A stretch of DNA of 64,000 nucleotides, taken from Caldicellulosiruptor changbaiensis. GTDB taxonomy: Bacteria > Bacillota > Thermoanaerobacteria > Caldicellulosiruptorales > Caldicellulosiruptoraceae. The notes below the pieces were generated by a model, which worked only from the letters and a program-made list of their open reading frames with translations, was not told the DNA's origin and did not search any database. The stretch is from assembly GCF_003999255.1 (NCBI RefSeq), contig NZ_CP034791.1:2582501-2646500 (forward strand), in the 5' to 3' direction. Within the stretch, counting starts at the first letter, position 1. Each line of letters begins with the position of its first letter. Of the stretch, positions 43,623 to 53,640 are shown one piece after another. Both the position numbers and the translations under genes were made by a program.

Positions 43623-45347
43623 TTATCTCAAATACCTAAGAGGATTTTGAGGAACACCATTTTTTCTCACCTCAAAGTGAAGGTGCGGACCTGTGCTGCG
43701 TCCAGTTGAACCACTCTTTGCAATCAGCTGACCTTTTGCAACTTTCTGCCCTGGTGATACTAAAATCCTGCTAAGATGCCCATAATAGGTCTGATACCCA
43801 TTTTTGTGATTTATAATTACAAGTTTTCCATATCCGCCCGACCATCCTGTAAATTCTACAACTCCACCGTCTGCTGCATACACATTTGAACCCCATGGCA
43901 TAGCAAGGTCAATTCCTTCGTGAAACTCTCTCCCCCTGTAGCCAAACCTTGATGTCAAAGTCCCCCAAGCAGGGAACGAAAACCTTCCTGTTGCAACGTA
44001 CGCAGGTGGTTTTTTAGTCCCCACAACAACTATTCTTTCAACAGGCTTTTGAATAAGCTGCTGTGAAATAATCTGCCTGTCATATTCAAGCCCATTCATA
44101 TAGACAATCTTTGCACGAATCTTTGCTCTGCCATCTTTACCTTCTTGTTTGACAATTGTCTGGGTGGTATAGTAGTTTTCTGATTTTATAACCTTTACTT
44201 CTTTGGGAAGCACATCCTCATATTCAACCTCTTTTTCCAGCATAACGTTTATTAGCGGGGCTGCTTTTGTAAGTTTTATTTTTTGCCCAGGCATAATTTT
44301 CTCTGAAAGTCCTGGGTTTGACGCAAATATATCATCCACTGCAAGATTATATTTTCTTGACAGATCCCAAAGAGTATCTCCTTCCTTGACTGTATATTCT
44401 ATTACCTGGTCTTTTCCAAACATAATCTTTGTTAAGGCAGTGTTTTCATCAGCTACTTTAATAGCTGGTGAGACATAAACTGGTTTTATCTCTACCTTCT
44501 CTAAGAATTTTGCCTGCGATGCCTTGTCATTATAGTAGACCTTTTTTAGCTTGTTAAGAATGTTATTTGGAGTTTGTGGATTTTCAAATACAAAATATGG
44601 TTTTGAATTAACAAAAATAGCATACCTTTTTACAAGGACCTTTCCCTTTTCTATGATAGTATTTTTCAGCTCATCAACCCTTGTCTCACGATATTGACCA
44701 GGCTCAATGCTCCTTAGTTGAAGCTTACTTTGTAAAATGAAACTGTCTGTATTGTGTCTTTCCTCTACTTCTTTTTTAATCTGGGCAAGAAGGTTTTGTG
44801 CTTCAGTCTTGTCCTTTACATACCCTACAATCTGATTGTTCAAAACAACTGCGTACGCTTTTTTGTATGTAGAAGGCATTTTGTTGATTAAAAATAATAT
44901 TACAATCATCAAAATCAAGGTTGAAAATATCTTTGCCTTCAGAACTATTTCGGTGTAATTTGGCGCCTTTTTGATATACTTTAGCCCCATTAAAATTCTA
45001 TAAACCTCAGAAACTGCATCTTCAAAGATGTGTGAAAGTTTATTATGTATCTCTTTTGAATATAGGGATTTAATTTTATCTAAACTTAAAAATCTATTTG
45101 AAGAAGTTTTATTCCTCTCAGCACTTCTATCCTTTTTGAATTTTTTCTTATCAACCTTTTTGTTGCTCTCCAGCTTTAACTGTAAAAGTGCTTTGTCCTT
45201 ACCCTCAGCCTTTGCTACTTTTTCACCAGTGTCTTTAATCTTTTCTTTTATCTCAGCTTGAATATTTTTAGGAACAAACCTTGCTTTTTCTTTATCTGGC
45301 ACGGCGGCTGTGGCAGCTGATTTGCCTTTTGGCGTGTGCTTTGCCAC
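43623..45347 (-). CDS. M23 peptidase with LysM and G5 domains
   Basis: This 574-residue protein has a long charged cytoplasmic N-terminus (about 1-125), one helix (about 137-155), a LysM domain (VIEYTVKEGDTLWDLSRKYNL, about 312-358), a G5 domain (about 365-440) and a C-terminal M23 domain. The M23 metal ligands show as FHEGIDLAMPWG (H, D) and GPHLHFEVR (HLH). It is probably anchored and cuts or binds peptidoglycan outside the cell. GTG 45347 follows AGGGGGTG. A hairpin upstream separates it from the xylan operon. Confidence 0.9.
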   Translation of the reverse strand: MAKHTPKGKSAATAAVPDKEKARFVPKNIQAEIKEKIKDTGEKVAKAEGKDKALLQLKLESNKKVDKKKFKKDRSAERNKTSSNRFLSLDKIKSLYSKEIHNKLSHIFEDAVSEVYRILMGLKYIKKAPNYTEIVLKAKIFSTLILMIVILFLINKMPSTYKKAYAVVLNNQIVGYVKDKTEAQNLLAQIKKEVEERHNTDSFILQSKLQLRSIEPGQYRETRVDELKNTIIEKGKVLVKRYAIFVNSKPYFVFENPQTPNNILNKLKKVYYNDKASQAKFLEKVEIKPVYVSPAIKVADENTALTKIMFGKDQVIEYTVKEGDTLWDLSRKYNLAVDDIFASNPGLSEKIMPGQKIKLTKAAPLINVMLEKEVEYEDVLPKEVKVIKSENYYTTQTIVKQEGKDGRAKIRAKIVYMNGLEYDRQIISQQLIQKPVERIVVVGTKKPPAYVATGRFSFPAWGTLTSRFGYRGREFHEGIDLAMPWGSNVYAADGGVVEFTGWSGGYGKLVIINHKNGYQTYYGHLSRILVSPGQKVAKGQLIAKSGSTGRSTGPHLHFEVRKNGVPQNPLRYLR

Positions 45348-45362
45348 AAAAACACCCCCTTA

Positions 45363-45395
45363 CAAAAACAAAAAGGGTATTAATAATACCCTTAT
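45363..45395 (-). terminator. Terminator of the xylan operon
   Basis: In the minus-strand transcript AAGGGTATT pairs with AATACCCTT over a 3-base loop, followed by TTTGTTTTTG. The xylan operon transcript should end here, before the M23 gene. Confidence 0.7.
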
Positions 45396-45517
45396 ATAAT
45401 TTATACTATGTTGAGTATGCAAAACACTATATTTTTATTTTAATTTAGATTGTTTGATGTGTCAAAGGTAAAAATTAAAAGAGATATACAAAATTGTTTT
45501 ACTCTCTTAACGTTTCA

Positions 45518-46969
45518 TTAACCATTCTTAATTGTAACAGCCACAACTGAGTGAGGTAAAACACTTAAATCAAATGTAACTTCATTATTATTATTCACAA
45601 TCCCCCATGAAACTTTCTCTTTTTTCAGTTCTGATGCTTTTATCAACTCCTCAATCTGTTCTCTATTGAGATACGTAGGACTGCCCATTTCAAGCCATAC
45701 TCTTTTTGGATTGGCATTATATTCATCTATTCTCTCCACAAAAACTTCATGGCAATCCTTAATACCTTTTAAAACAACTTTTATATTTTCGGTATTAATA
45801 GGAGACAGTGGAACATTATGGTTTGAGATCACGAGTACTATTTCTCTCTCATTCTGGACAGCTATACAATCAATGGTTGGGCTTTTATCTTCAAACTCTA
45901 TCTCAATCCTCTCACCGCTTAGTTTATCTAAAATTTGAAATGCTCTATAGGATGGTTTTGGTATACCATGAATATTTAGAAGCCCAAATCCCCCATGAAA
46001 AGGTAAAGAGCTTTGTCCACATTCTTCAAAGATATCTGTAAATGTCCAATAAGAATAACACCCAAGTGGTAAATCTATAATATCAATTATTGTTTTTACA
46101 ATAAAAGCTGCATCGTAAGGTATATCGTGATATGGGTCTCGAGGACTTGGAGAGTTATTCCATTCAGTGTAGTAAACAGGCAATGGATATGCTTCTTCTA
46201 AAGCCTTTTTTACCCTCTCTGCTAATTCACCTCTCTTTGCTTTTGCCATAGCCTCTTCCATATTTGAGCTTGTACTGAATGCTAAATCTGTTGGATATTG
46301 ATGTGTTGAAATAAAATCTATTGGAACACTATTTTTTGTACAAAAATCTTTTAGTTCAGGTATCCATGCATCGATTGCAGTAGCTGGTCCACCAACCTTT
46401 AGTTCAGAGTCCACTTTCTTTATTGCAAAAGCTGCATATTTGTAAAGTTTAAAATATTCTTCCATTGTTCCTGCCCAGAAGAAATCCTTTAGATTTGGTT
46501 CGTTCCATACCTCAAAAAACCATTCTCTTACTTCATTTTTCCCATATCTGCTAATAAGATGCCTTGCTAACTCCTCAATAAGCTGACCCCATTCTTCATA
46601 AGATTTCGGCGGTGTTATATTTCCTTTGTAATGGAAAACTGTTTTTGTACCTGACGCTAACGCTTCTGGCATAAAACTTAGTTCAATAAATGGTTTCATA
46701 CCTATCTCCAAAAGAAAACCAATTATAGAATCTATGTTGAAGAATGAAAATGAAAGTAGCCCATCATCATTCCTAAAACAAACACTCATATCATCATTCA
46801 ACCAACCGTGAAATCGAACATACTCAAAACCAAGTTCATCACGACATTTTTTTAATTGCTTTCGCCAGTCTTCTCTTAATGCAGTTGTTGCATGACAGCT
46901 TCCAACACATTTTGTCCAAAATTTGTTTATTTTTTCAAGTTTCTTTCCATAATTAATAGTTATTTTCAT
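45518..46969 (-). CDS. GH39 beta-xylosidase, cytoplasmic
   Basis: This enzyme of about 483 residues removes xylose from short xylo-oligosaccharides. It shows the GH39 signs: VRFHGWLNDDM, the acid/base Glu in FFEVWNEPNLKDFFW, the nucleophile Glu in PVYYTEWNNSPSPRD and YWTFTDIFEE. There is no signal peptide. ATG 46969 follows GGAGGAAA. The length matches XynB-type beta-xylosidases of Caldicellulosiruptor. It is the last gene of the operon. A second, divergent GH39 lies at 52097. Confidence 0.92.
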   Translation of the reverse strand: MKITINYGKKLEKINKFWTKCVGSCHATTALREDWRKQLKKCRDELGFEYVRFHGWLNDDMSVCFRNDDGLLSFSFFNIDSIIGFLLEIGMKPFIELSFMPEALASGTKTVFHYKGNITPPKSYEEWGQLIEELARHLISRYGKNEVREWFFEVWNEPNLKDFFWAGTMEEYFKLYKYAAFAIKKVDSELKVGGPATAIDAWIPELKDFCTKNSVPIDFISTHQYPTDLAFSTSSNMEEAMAKAKRGELAERVKKALEEAYPLPVYYTEWNNSPSPRDPYHDIPYDAAFIVKTIIDIIDLPLGCYSYWTFTDIFEECGQSSLPFHGGFGLLNIHGIPKPSYRAFQILDKLSGERIEIEFEDKSPTIDCIAVQNEREIVLVISNHNVPLSPINTENIKVVLKGIKDCHEVFVERIDEYNANPKRVWLEMGSPTYLNREQIEELIKASELKKEKVSWGIVNNNNEVTFDLSVLPHSVVAVTIKNG

Positions 46970-47002
46970 TATTTTCCTCCTCTCCATAAGTGTTGTCCAT
47001 TC

Positions 47003-48286
47003 TTATTTGCTTAATAAAGATGCCTTCCAGTCTAAACCTGCTTGGAGAAATGAGTAAAAACAAGGTTTAGGATTGCAATTTTTATCCCAAAGATACATGC
47101 ACTGTTTAAAATTTTTATATAGAGGATAATCGTCACAGATACCAAAAACAGTAACACAAGTTATGTTGCAGGGCCCACCATTATCAGTATCTTCCTTCAA
47201 TAATAACTTCATCATTTCGTAATACCTATCTGCTTGTTTTTTGAGATTTTCAGGAGTACGATTGCTCTCATCTCCCTTTATTTCAAAATTTAACTCAGTA
47301 ATATGAATTTGTAAGCCAAGTTTTGCAAATGTTTTTAATGTCGTTTTGAATGAATCTATATCATCAGAATCTAATTCAGGATAATTCAAGCCTACTGTAG
47401 GTTGAAGACCCAACCCGTCAATCAATCCTTTTTCTTTAAGTTTCTGAGCAAGATTATAGATTGCTTCTCTCTTTGCAGGGAGAAAAACATTGTAATCATT
47501 GTAAAACAGGGCAACATCTTTTTTGGCATATTTTCTTGCATAATAAAATGCCTTTTCCACATACTTTTCTTTCATAATGGTATACCAATTATTATTGGTT
47601 TCTCTCCATGAACCATCATCAAGTATAGCTTCGTTAACAACATCCCAGCAATAGACAACACTGGGATAATTTTTTTGACAAAATTCAATTACCTGTTTGA
47701 TATAACTTTCCAACCGGCGTTCCATAGTAGCAGCATCTACAAGTGGTTTCGATACATCATAGTCTTTGAGGAAAAACCATTCTGGCGTCTGATTATGCCA
47801 TACTAACACATGTCCTCTCATTTCTATGCCATATTCCTTATAAAATTGTAAAGCAGGTATGCAGCTATCAAATTTACACACTGGCATTCCATCTTTACTT
47901 GCTTTTGTAGCTTCATAATCTAAAAGGTATTGGGGCTTCATCAAATTAGAGAGAGTAGTACTGTTAAAGTGTTTCTTTAAAATTGCAGCCATACCAGAGT
48001 GATTGATAGCAGCAGTTTCAACAGAATAGCCATTAATTGCCGCTCCAACCAGGAAATAATCCTTATATACATCTTTTAAAGCATAATCTTCAACTTCATT
48101 CTCTTTCATTGTTGCTGGTTGCCCCCTTGAATTTGTTTTGTCCTCACTCTCACCTATTTTGCCCAAGATTTCCTCAACAGTTTTCTTCTGCTCTACAGCA
48201 GACTGAATAGTACACGATGTAAAAAAGAAAACCATTGCAATGCTCAACACTGCAATGGACAAGATATTTGTCCACTTTCTTTTCAT
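47003..48286 (-). CDS. GH10 endoxylanase, predicted lipoprotein
   Basis: This 427-residue xylanase has a lipoprotein signal: MKRKWTNILSIAVLSIAMVF then FFTSC, so the cysteine near 25 is probably lipidated and the enzyme sits on the outer membrane face. A polar linker (about 26-65) leads to a GH10 barrel with [22 protein letters not shown] (acid/base) and IHITELNF (nucleophile). Cell-anchored GH10 enzymes cut xylan fragments close to the importers. A hairpin lies between it and the preceding binding-protein gene. Confidence 0.92.
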   Translation of the reverse strand: MKRKWTNILSIAVLSIAMVFFFTSCTIQSAVEQKKTVEEILGKIGESEDKTNSRGQPATMKENEVEDYALKDVYKDYFLVGAAINGYSVETAAINHSGMAAILKKHFNSTTLSNLMKPQYLLDYEATKASKDGMPVCKFDSCIPALQFYKEYGIEMRGHVLVWHNQTPEWFFLKDYDVSKPLVDAATMERRLESYIKQVIEFCQKNYPSVVYCWDVVNEAILDDGSWRETNNNWYTIMKEKYVEKAFYYARKYAKKDVALFYNDYNVFLPAKREAIYNLAQKLKEKGLIDGLGLQPTVGLNYPELDSDDIDSFKTTLKTFAKLGLQIHITELNFEIKGDESNRTPENLKKQADRYYEMMKLLLKEDTDNGGPCNITCVTVFGICDDYPLYKNFKQCMYLWDKNCNPKPCFYSFLQAGLDWKASLLSK

Positions 48287-48368
48287 TATTTTTCTTCTCC
48301 CCTAACAAAAAAAGTTAAAAACTCTATTTGCATCCACATCTATTCGTAACATTTAAAAAAGTTTGTCA

Positions 48369-48395
48369 GGAGAAGGCAGAATTAGTGCCTTCTCC
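48369..48395 (-). terminator. Hairpin between binding-protein and GH10 genes
   Basis: GGAGAAGGCA and TGCCTTCTCC pair over a 7-base loop. On the minus strand TGACAAACTTTTTT follows, so it may partly terminate or protect the mRNA end of the abundant binding-protein transcript inside the operon. Confidence 0.6.
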
Positions 48396-48414
48396 TCTTT
48401 GGTTTTTTGAAACA

Positions 48415-50082
48415 TTAGTTCCAATTTTTTACTTTCCACTTAATTATTTCTGTCTTAAATTTTTCGTAAACTTTGTAGTTTGTTTTTTCAAATTCCTTAA
48501 CAAATTCATTCCATATTTTATCGTATTCACCTGGCTTTGCCATTACGAGTCTTGGCAAATATTTTCTTCTTACCTCACTCATTTTTTGTTGAGCAATTGT
48601 AACATCTTTTCTTTCAGCAGGAATATTGATTTCCCATGCAAAACCATATGGTGTTTCTAATGGTGGGTCTGTAAATGGAAGTTGCATAAAGGTTTTTGCT
48701 TTATAAGCATCAAGAACTTTTTTCTCTGCTGATGTAAAGTTCTTATATACGTAATCCGGATCAAAACCAGGTTCTCTATAGTTTCCATCCTGCAACTTCA
48801 GATATGCATGTGGAAATGTCCACCAATAACCAAGTCCTCTCTTCCTCCTATATTGTGGGTCCTCTCTATTTTTCTTTTGTTGATCTGTTAAATACATTTT
48901 CCCATTTTTGTCAACACTATAATCAACACCTTTTATTCCCCAATACATTAGTTTTTGAGCTTCCATCGAACATAAAGTATCTAAAAATTTAAATGCACCA
49001 ACCGGATCTTTACATTTTTTTGTAATGCTTATTCCATCGCGCGAACCTATCGGTGACCTCATCACATATTTAGCACGTTGTACACCTCTGTAAACAACTG
49101 GGAAAGAAATATGCAGTCTATTGTATTTTTTGGCATTTTTTAATGATTCCTCTGCATCGTACCCAAATTGCCAATATTGATCATAAAACCCAACTACTCT
49201 ACCTTGAGCAATTTTTGAAAGATAAGTATCATAATTCTGTACAAATACTTCTTTGTCTATTAATCCTTCTTGCCATAGTTTATTTAAATCTCTGTAATAT
49301 CTTTTTGAAGCTTCCATAGTTGAATACACCTTAGCTTCGAAAGTTTTTGGATCAACTATAACATCCCCATCGTTTTGGTAACCCATTAGGTATGAAGGTG
49401 GATTTTCTAATGTAAAGAATCTCCAACTCTCAGTAATAAATGTGAAACCAATTGTAGGATATCCTTCGATTTTAGGGTTCTTTTTAACGTAATCTCTTAT
49501 CAACTTGAGATAATCTTCCCAATACCTAACCTTTGGCCATTTAGCCTTCTCAAGCAAATCAATTGGCAACCAAAAACCATCAGGTTTTATATCTGGTGAA
49601 ATTTCGTTTCTATGCGGGGTTAAAAAGTAGATATGCCCATCTTGTTGTTTCATTCTCTTTAAATCTTTGCCAGAGTAAATTTGTTTGCAATACTTTCCAT
49701 ATTTTTGAATATAATTTTCGATAGGCACAAGAACCTTAGCTTCTATTAATTTTCCATGTTCATTCCCACCATATATTAAATCTGGTAAATCACCTGATGC
49801 AAGTATTAAACCAATTTTTGTAGCCTCATCCTGACCAGTTGCATATTCAATTTTAAGCTTCACCCCTGTAAGCTTTGTAATTTCCTTACCAATAGGTGTA
49901 TCGAAAAGATTTGGATGTGGCTCATCGTTTGTGTTACCATTGTAAAAAGTAAAAACCTTTACAGTTTTCGATACACTCCGAGCTTGAACATCTTTTGAAT
50001 TTATTAAGTTTATGCCTATAACTGAAGAAATCAAAAATGTCATTACTATTACAACTGCAAAAAGACGTTTTTTCCTCATCAA
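48415..50082 (-). CDS. ABC sugar-binding protein, LplA/YtcQ type, without adjacent permeases
   Basis: This 555-residue protein has an N-terminal signal (LFAVVIVMTFLISSVIGINL, then QARS) and no lipobox cysteine. The mature protein is the large family 1 binding protein type (KVFTFYNGNTNDEPHPN, ASGDLPDLIYGG, DGFWLPIDLLEK) that usually works with LplB/LplC permeases. Here its neighbours are an acetyl esterase and a xylanase and no permease adjoins it. It may share the permeases at 61.7-63.7 kb or use others elsewhere. Xylan-derived ligand is inferred from the operon. Confidence 0.85.
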   Translation of the reverse strand: MMRKKRLFAVVIVMTFLISSVIGINLINSKDVQARSVSKTVKVFTFYNGNTNDEPHPNLFDTPIGKEITKLTGVKLKIEYATGQDEATKIGLILASGDLPDLIYGGNEHGKLIEAKVLVPIENYIQKYGKYCKQIYSGKDLKRMKQQDGHIYFLTPHRNEISPDIKPDGFWLPIDLLEKAKWPKVRYWEDYLKLIRDYVKKNPKIEGYPTIGFTFITESWRFFTLENPPSYLMGYQNDGDVIVDPKTFEAKVYSTMEASKRYYRDLNKLWQEGLIDKEVFVQNYDTYLSKIAQGRVVGFYDQYWQFGYDAEESLKNAKKYNRLHISFPVVYRGVQRAKYVMRSPIGSRDGISITKKCKDPVGAFKFLDTLCSMEAQKLMYWGIKGVDYSVDKNGKMYLTDQQKKNREDPQYRRKRGLGYWWTFPHAYLKLQDGNYREPGFDPDYVYKNFTSAEKKVLDAYKAKTFMQLPFTDPPLETPYGFAWEINIPAERKDVTIAQQKMSEVRRKYLPRLVMAKPGEYDKIWNEFVKEFEKTNYKVYEKFKTEIIKWKVKNWN

Positions 50083-50130
50083 ATTAATAACCTCCTTTAT
50101 TTAATATTTCTAAATATTACAAAAACTTCT

Positions 50131-50172
50131 TTATTTTCTCTTTCTTTTTTCACTTGAAATATTCAAACACAT
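50131..50172 (-). CDS. 13-codon reading frame with a strong ribosome binding site
   Basis: ATGGAGGTGAATTA leads to an ATG at 50172 encoding MCLNISSEKRKRK, then stop. It lies between the acetyl esterase and binding-protein genes. It may be a tiny peptide or chance. Nothing more can be said. Confidence 0.25.
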   Translation of the reverse strand: MCLNISSEKRKRK

Positions 50173-50212
50173 TAATTCACCTCCATTTTTATGCTAAGGT
50201 ATATATGACAAT

Positions 50213-51013
50213 TTAATTAGAAAGCTTATTTAGCCACTCGAAAGCTTTTTTAATATGTTTGTTCCAAAAATCCCAATCATGTCCACCTTCGTCTTCCTCA
50301 TAAATCACGTCTATACCTTCATTTTTCAAAAAATTAAATAAATCTCTGTTTTCTTGAACCAAAAAGTCATCCTTGCCACATGCCATGTATATTTTTGGAA
50401 TACTACCCTTTTCTTGTTTTAGCTTAGTAACTAAGGCATTTATGTCTTTATCGCTACCTATTAAAGAGTTTAGGTCTCCAAATACTCGTCTATAATAGTT
50501 ATAACTTGCATAAGCATTTCTATAATCCTTAGGAATGCCTGCAATCTTATGAATTATTAGTGCTGATGATAAAGCTATTATACCTGCAAAATTCTTATTA
50601 TATTTAAGCCCATTTCTAAGAGCACCGTAACCTCCCATTGATAAACCGCCAATAAAAGTTTTTTCTCTTTTTTGAGGAATAGGAAAAACGTTTCTTGTAA
50701 ATTCTATAATTTCATTTCCTACAAATTCACCAAAATATTCTTCCTTTTCTTCATCATCTAAATAAAAACTATTTTCACCTGATGGGAGAAACACAGCAAC
50801 ATTATATCGCATTGATAATTCAACAATTCGGGCTCCACACAACCAATCCATGTAGTTACCAGCATAACCATGCAAAAGATATAAGGTTTTCAAATTTTCA
50901 CTATCAACATCTTTCTGGAACTTCTTATCTGGTTTATCTACGGGTAAAATAGCCAAAATTGTTGTGTTCTTCTTCAACATCTTTGAATAAAAGTTGATTT
51001 GCATGATAGCCAT
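50213..51013 (-). CDS. xynC: Acetyl xylan esterase (XynC type)
   Basis: This 266-residue alpha/beta hydrolase of the esterase D / tributyrin esterase group has YLLHGYAGNYMDW (oxyanion region), the nucleophile serine in GGLSMGGYGALRNG, and the catalytic Asp and His in GKDDFLVQENRD and EGGHDWDFW. It has no signal peptide. Size and position behind a GH10 xylanase match the XynC acetyl esterase I recall from Caldicellulosiruptor. It removes acetyl groups from imported xylo-oligosaccharides so that GH39 and GH10 enzymes can proceed. Confidence 0.85.
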   Translation of the reverse strand: MAIMQINFYSKMLKKNTTILAILPVDKPDKKFQKDVDSENLKTLYLLHGYAGNYMDWLCGARIVELSMRYNVAVFLPSGENSFYLDDEEKEEYFGEFVGNEIIEFTRNVFPIPQKREKTFIGGLSMGGYGALRNGLKYNKNFAGIIALSSALIIHKIAGIPKDYRNAYASYNYYRRVFGDLNSLIGSDKDINALVTKLKQEKGSIPKIYMACGKDDFLVQENRDLFNFLKNEGIDVIYEEDEGGHDWDFWNKHIKKAFEWLNKLSN

Positions 51014-51046
51014 ATTAAAAGAACCCCTTTCTTCGTTAAAAAATCT

Positions 51047-52060
51047 TTAAAATCTTAATATCCTGTACAAGGCTTCTTTTGGTTTTCCATTTACATCGAA
51101 TAAGAGAGGCCAATCTTTTCGACCCTTTACAGGAAAGTTATCTTTCCATGTGTGTCTGTCGCTAATACCCCATAATGTAACAGAAGTTATTACATCTTTA
51201 TATTCTCGAAAAACCGCAAATACATCTTCATATACTTTTGCTTGTAGTTCAAGCATTTCCGGGGTTGGTTCAAACAAGTCAGTTCTCCTATCTTCAAACT
51301 CAAATACTGAAATGTCAAGTTCTGTAATATGAATTTCTAAACCTAAGGAAGCATATACTTCTATAGCCTTTTTTAAATTACTAACAAGATTTTTATCCCA
51401 TATATTCCAGTGTGCTTGTATACCAATTCCATCTATTGGAGTACCTCTTTCTAAAAGCTCTTTTAGAACTTTGTAGGTTTTTTCTAATTTATAAGGCATT
51501 TCATTGTTATAATCGTTATAAAATAACTTTGCATCTCCTGCATATTCTCTTGCTATCTCAAAAGCAATTTTAATATAATCATCTCCAATAATTTTTCTCC
51601 AGTTTGATTCTCGCAAAAGCTTTTCTGTTTTATCTTCTACTGCTTCGTTCACCACATCCCACGCATATACTACATCCTTGTATCTCTCACACAAAGTTTT
51701 TATATGCTCTCTTAACCTTTCAATAACTAACTCTTTTGAGGCTTCTTCCCCATTCTTATCTAAAAACACCCACCCTGGAGTTTGATTATGCCAGACAAAT
51801 GTATGTCCTCTCATCTTCATGTTATTCTCTATTGCAAAGTTTCTTATCCTGTCAACCTCTTCAAAATTATACCTCTGCTCTTCTGGATGAATATTTTCAA
51901 ACTTCATAGCATTTTCTGGTGTGAGACTATTGAAATGCTTCAAAAGAATTTCCCTATGAACTCCTTCTAAATCTTTCGCAGTTACTGCAGCACCTATTTT
52001 AAAGTAATCTTTGTATGTTTTTGCTAATGATAAGTTTAGCATCTCTAAATTTTCGCCCAC
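51047..52060 (-). CDS. xynA: GH10 endoxylanase, cytoplasmic (XynA type)
   Basis: This enzyme of about 337 residues is a bare GH10 domain without signal peptide. It has [49 protein letters not shown] (acid/base) and LEIHITELDISVFEF (nucleophile). GTG 52060 is the likely start, with GAGGTG 7 bases upstream; longer starts lack a site. It should cut imported xylo-oligosaccharides. The esterase gene follows about 30 bases on. Confidence 0.92.
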   Translation of the reverse strand: MGENLEMLNLSLAKTYKDYFKIGAAVTAKDLEGVHREILLKHFNSLTPENAMKFENIHPEEQRYNFEEVDRIRNFAIENNMKMRGHTFVWHNQTPGWVFLDKNGEEASKELVIERLREHIKTLCERYKDVVYAWDVVNEAVEDKTEKLLRESNWRKIIGDDYIKIAFEIAREYAGDAKLFYNDYNNEMPYKLEKTYKVLKELLERGTPIDGIGIQAHWNIWDKNLVSNLKKAIEVYASLGLEIHITELDISVFEFEDRRTDLFEPTPEMLELQAKVYEDVFAVFREYKDVITSVTLWGISDRHTWKDNFPVKGRKDWPLLFDVNGKPKEALYRILRF

Positions 52061-52096
52061 AATTAAACACCTCATTCCTTTTATTTTATAAAGCAA

Positions 52097-53602
52097 CTAA
52101 TAACCTGGTATTTTACTATCGTCAAGTCCTATATAAGTATCTGATTCATCTACAACCTTGCTTATCTCAAAAAGCACCACAGCATTTTTACTTAGCGTAA
52201 ATTCAAGGGTAATATAACCATTTTCTGCCATCATTCTAAATGTACTTATTTTAGGCTTTGCTACCTCTCTTAATGTTTCTATTTGTTCTTTGGTGGGATA
52301 CCTAGGTCTGCCCATTTGGATCCAAGTACGCCATGGATTCCCGTTTTCTTCGTCTATTAGTTTTTGCTTTATAAATACATCATTATAATCTACAGGTATT
52401 TCTATCTTATATTTTTTATCAGTTGCTTCCTCTTTTTTCATAACTTCATTCCATGCAACTATGGCAATTGTACCATTTTCTCTCTCCGTTATTAATATAT
52501 GTTCATCTCTATAGAGTATCTTGTTTCCCATAGCATTAAAGAACGTAAACATGTGAAAGACTGGTTTTGGAATATTATTAAATGCAACAAGGCCAAAACC
52601 TCCATGAAAGATTGCCCTTGGAACATCTGCTTCCTCGAACACATCGCTAAATGTCCAATACGAAAAAGAATCCACGTAATCACCAGCTTCACTCAGTACT
52701 CTTGCCAAATACGCAGCATTAAATGGTGTATCATGTATCGGACACAGCGGATGGTACGAACTGTTGAATTCGGTTATGTGTATCGGAAGGTCCGGAAACG
52801 GCGAATTCCTTACCTTTTCTCTGACATTTTTAAACTCGCTTAGCATATATTCAATTGGATGCACATCCTGGTATACAAAATGTGGTGTGTACTGTGGAGG
52901 CTTACCTGTGTACGCATGTCGTGTTAAAAAATCTACCGGTACTTTATTCTTGTAGCAAAAGTGCAAAAAATCATCAATCCAATAATCGGAACCGCCACAG
53001 ATTGCCGGTCCACCCACTTTTATATTCTCATTTACTTCTTTTATGGCTTTTGCTGTAACTTCATATAATTTGAAGTATTCTGCCTGGTTTGCATCCTTCC
53101 AGAATACATTCAAATTAGGTTCGTTCCAGATTTCAAATGGCCACTGAATAACCTCTTTTTCGCCATATCTGTCTATAAAATGCTTTACAACACTTTTGAT
53201 TAACTTTTCCCACTTACCATAGTCCTTAGGAGGGGTAACATTACCCCTCCAGTAAAATACTGTCTGAGTACCAGATGCAAGTTTTGATGGCATGAACCCA
53301 ATTTCAACAAACGGTCGTATGCCAAGTTCTAAAAATGAGTCATATATTCTGTCAATATACGTGAAATTGTAAAATGGAACTTCATTGCCATCAATTATAT
53401 CTTCACGGTAAATACCTACATCATCATGCAGCAGCCCATGAGCTCTTATATATTTAAAATCTATGTGTTTTTTCACATATGAAAGAGCATCTATATACTC
53501 CTTTTGCAATGCCAGACCTATTCGACCGCTACCAACACAAAACTTCCATTTATCTGGAAATATGCCTATTTGCTTGCCTTTCTCAATCTTTATATTCGTC
53601 AC
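52097..53602 (-). CDS. GH39 glycosidase, cytoplasmic
   Basis: This enzyme of about 501 residues has [14 protein letters not shown], the acid/base Glu in [13 protein letters not shown], the nucleophile Glu in [13 protein letters not shown] and [21 protein letters not shown]. It is a GH39 like the one at 45518 but clearly diverged, so the two may differ in specificity (beta-xylosidase against another xylo- or arabino-linkage). GTG 53602 follows GGGGGAAGG. No signal peptide is present. It sits between exported CBM22-GH10 and cytoplasmic GH10. Confidence 0.9.
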   Translation of the reverse strand: MTNIKIEKGKQIGIFPDKWKFCVGSGRIGLALQKEYIDALSYVKKHIDFKYIRAHGLLHDDVGIYREDIIDGNEVPFYNFTYIDRIYDSFLELGIRPFVEIGFMPSKLASGTQTVFYWRGNVTPPKDYGKWEKLIKSVVKHFIDRYGEKEVIQWPFEIWNEPNLNVFWKDANQAEYFKLYEVTAKAIKEVNENIKVGGPAICGGSDYWIDDFLHFCYKNKVPVDFLTRHAYTGKPPQYTPHFVYQDVHPIEYMLSEFKNVREKVRNSPFPDLPIHITEFNSSYHPLCPIHDTPFNAAYLARVLSEAGDYVDSFSYWTFSDVFEEADVPRAIFHGGFGLVAFNNIPKPVFHMFTFFNAMGNKILYRDEHILITERENGTIAIVAWNEVMKKEEATDKKYKIEIPVDYNDVFIKQKLIDEENGNPWRTWIQMGRPRYPTKEQIETLREVAKPKISTFRMMAENGYITLEFTLSKNAVVLFEISKVVDESDTYIGLDDSKIPGY

Positions 53603-53640
53603 TATACCTTCCCCCATTCAATCATATTCTGACCTTTGGG

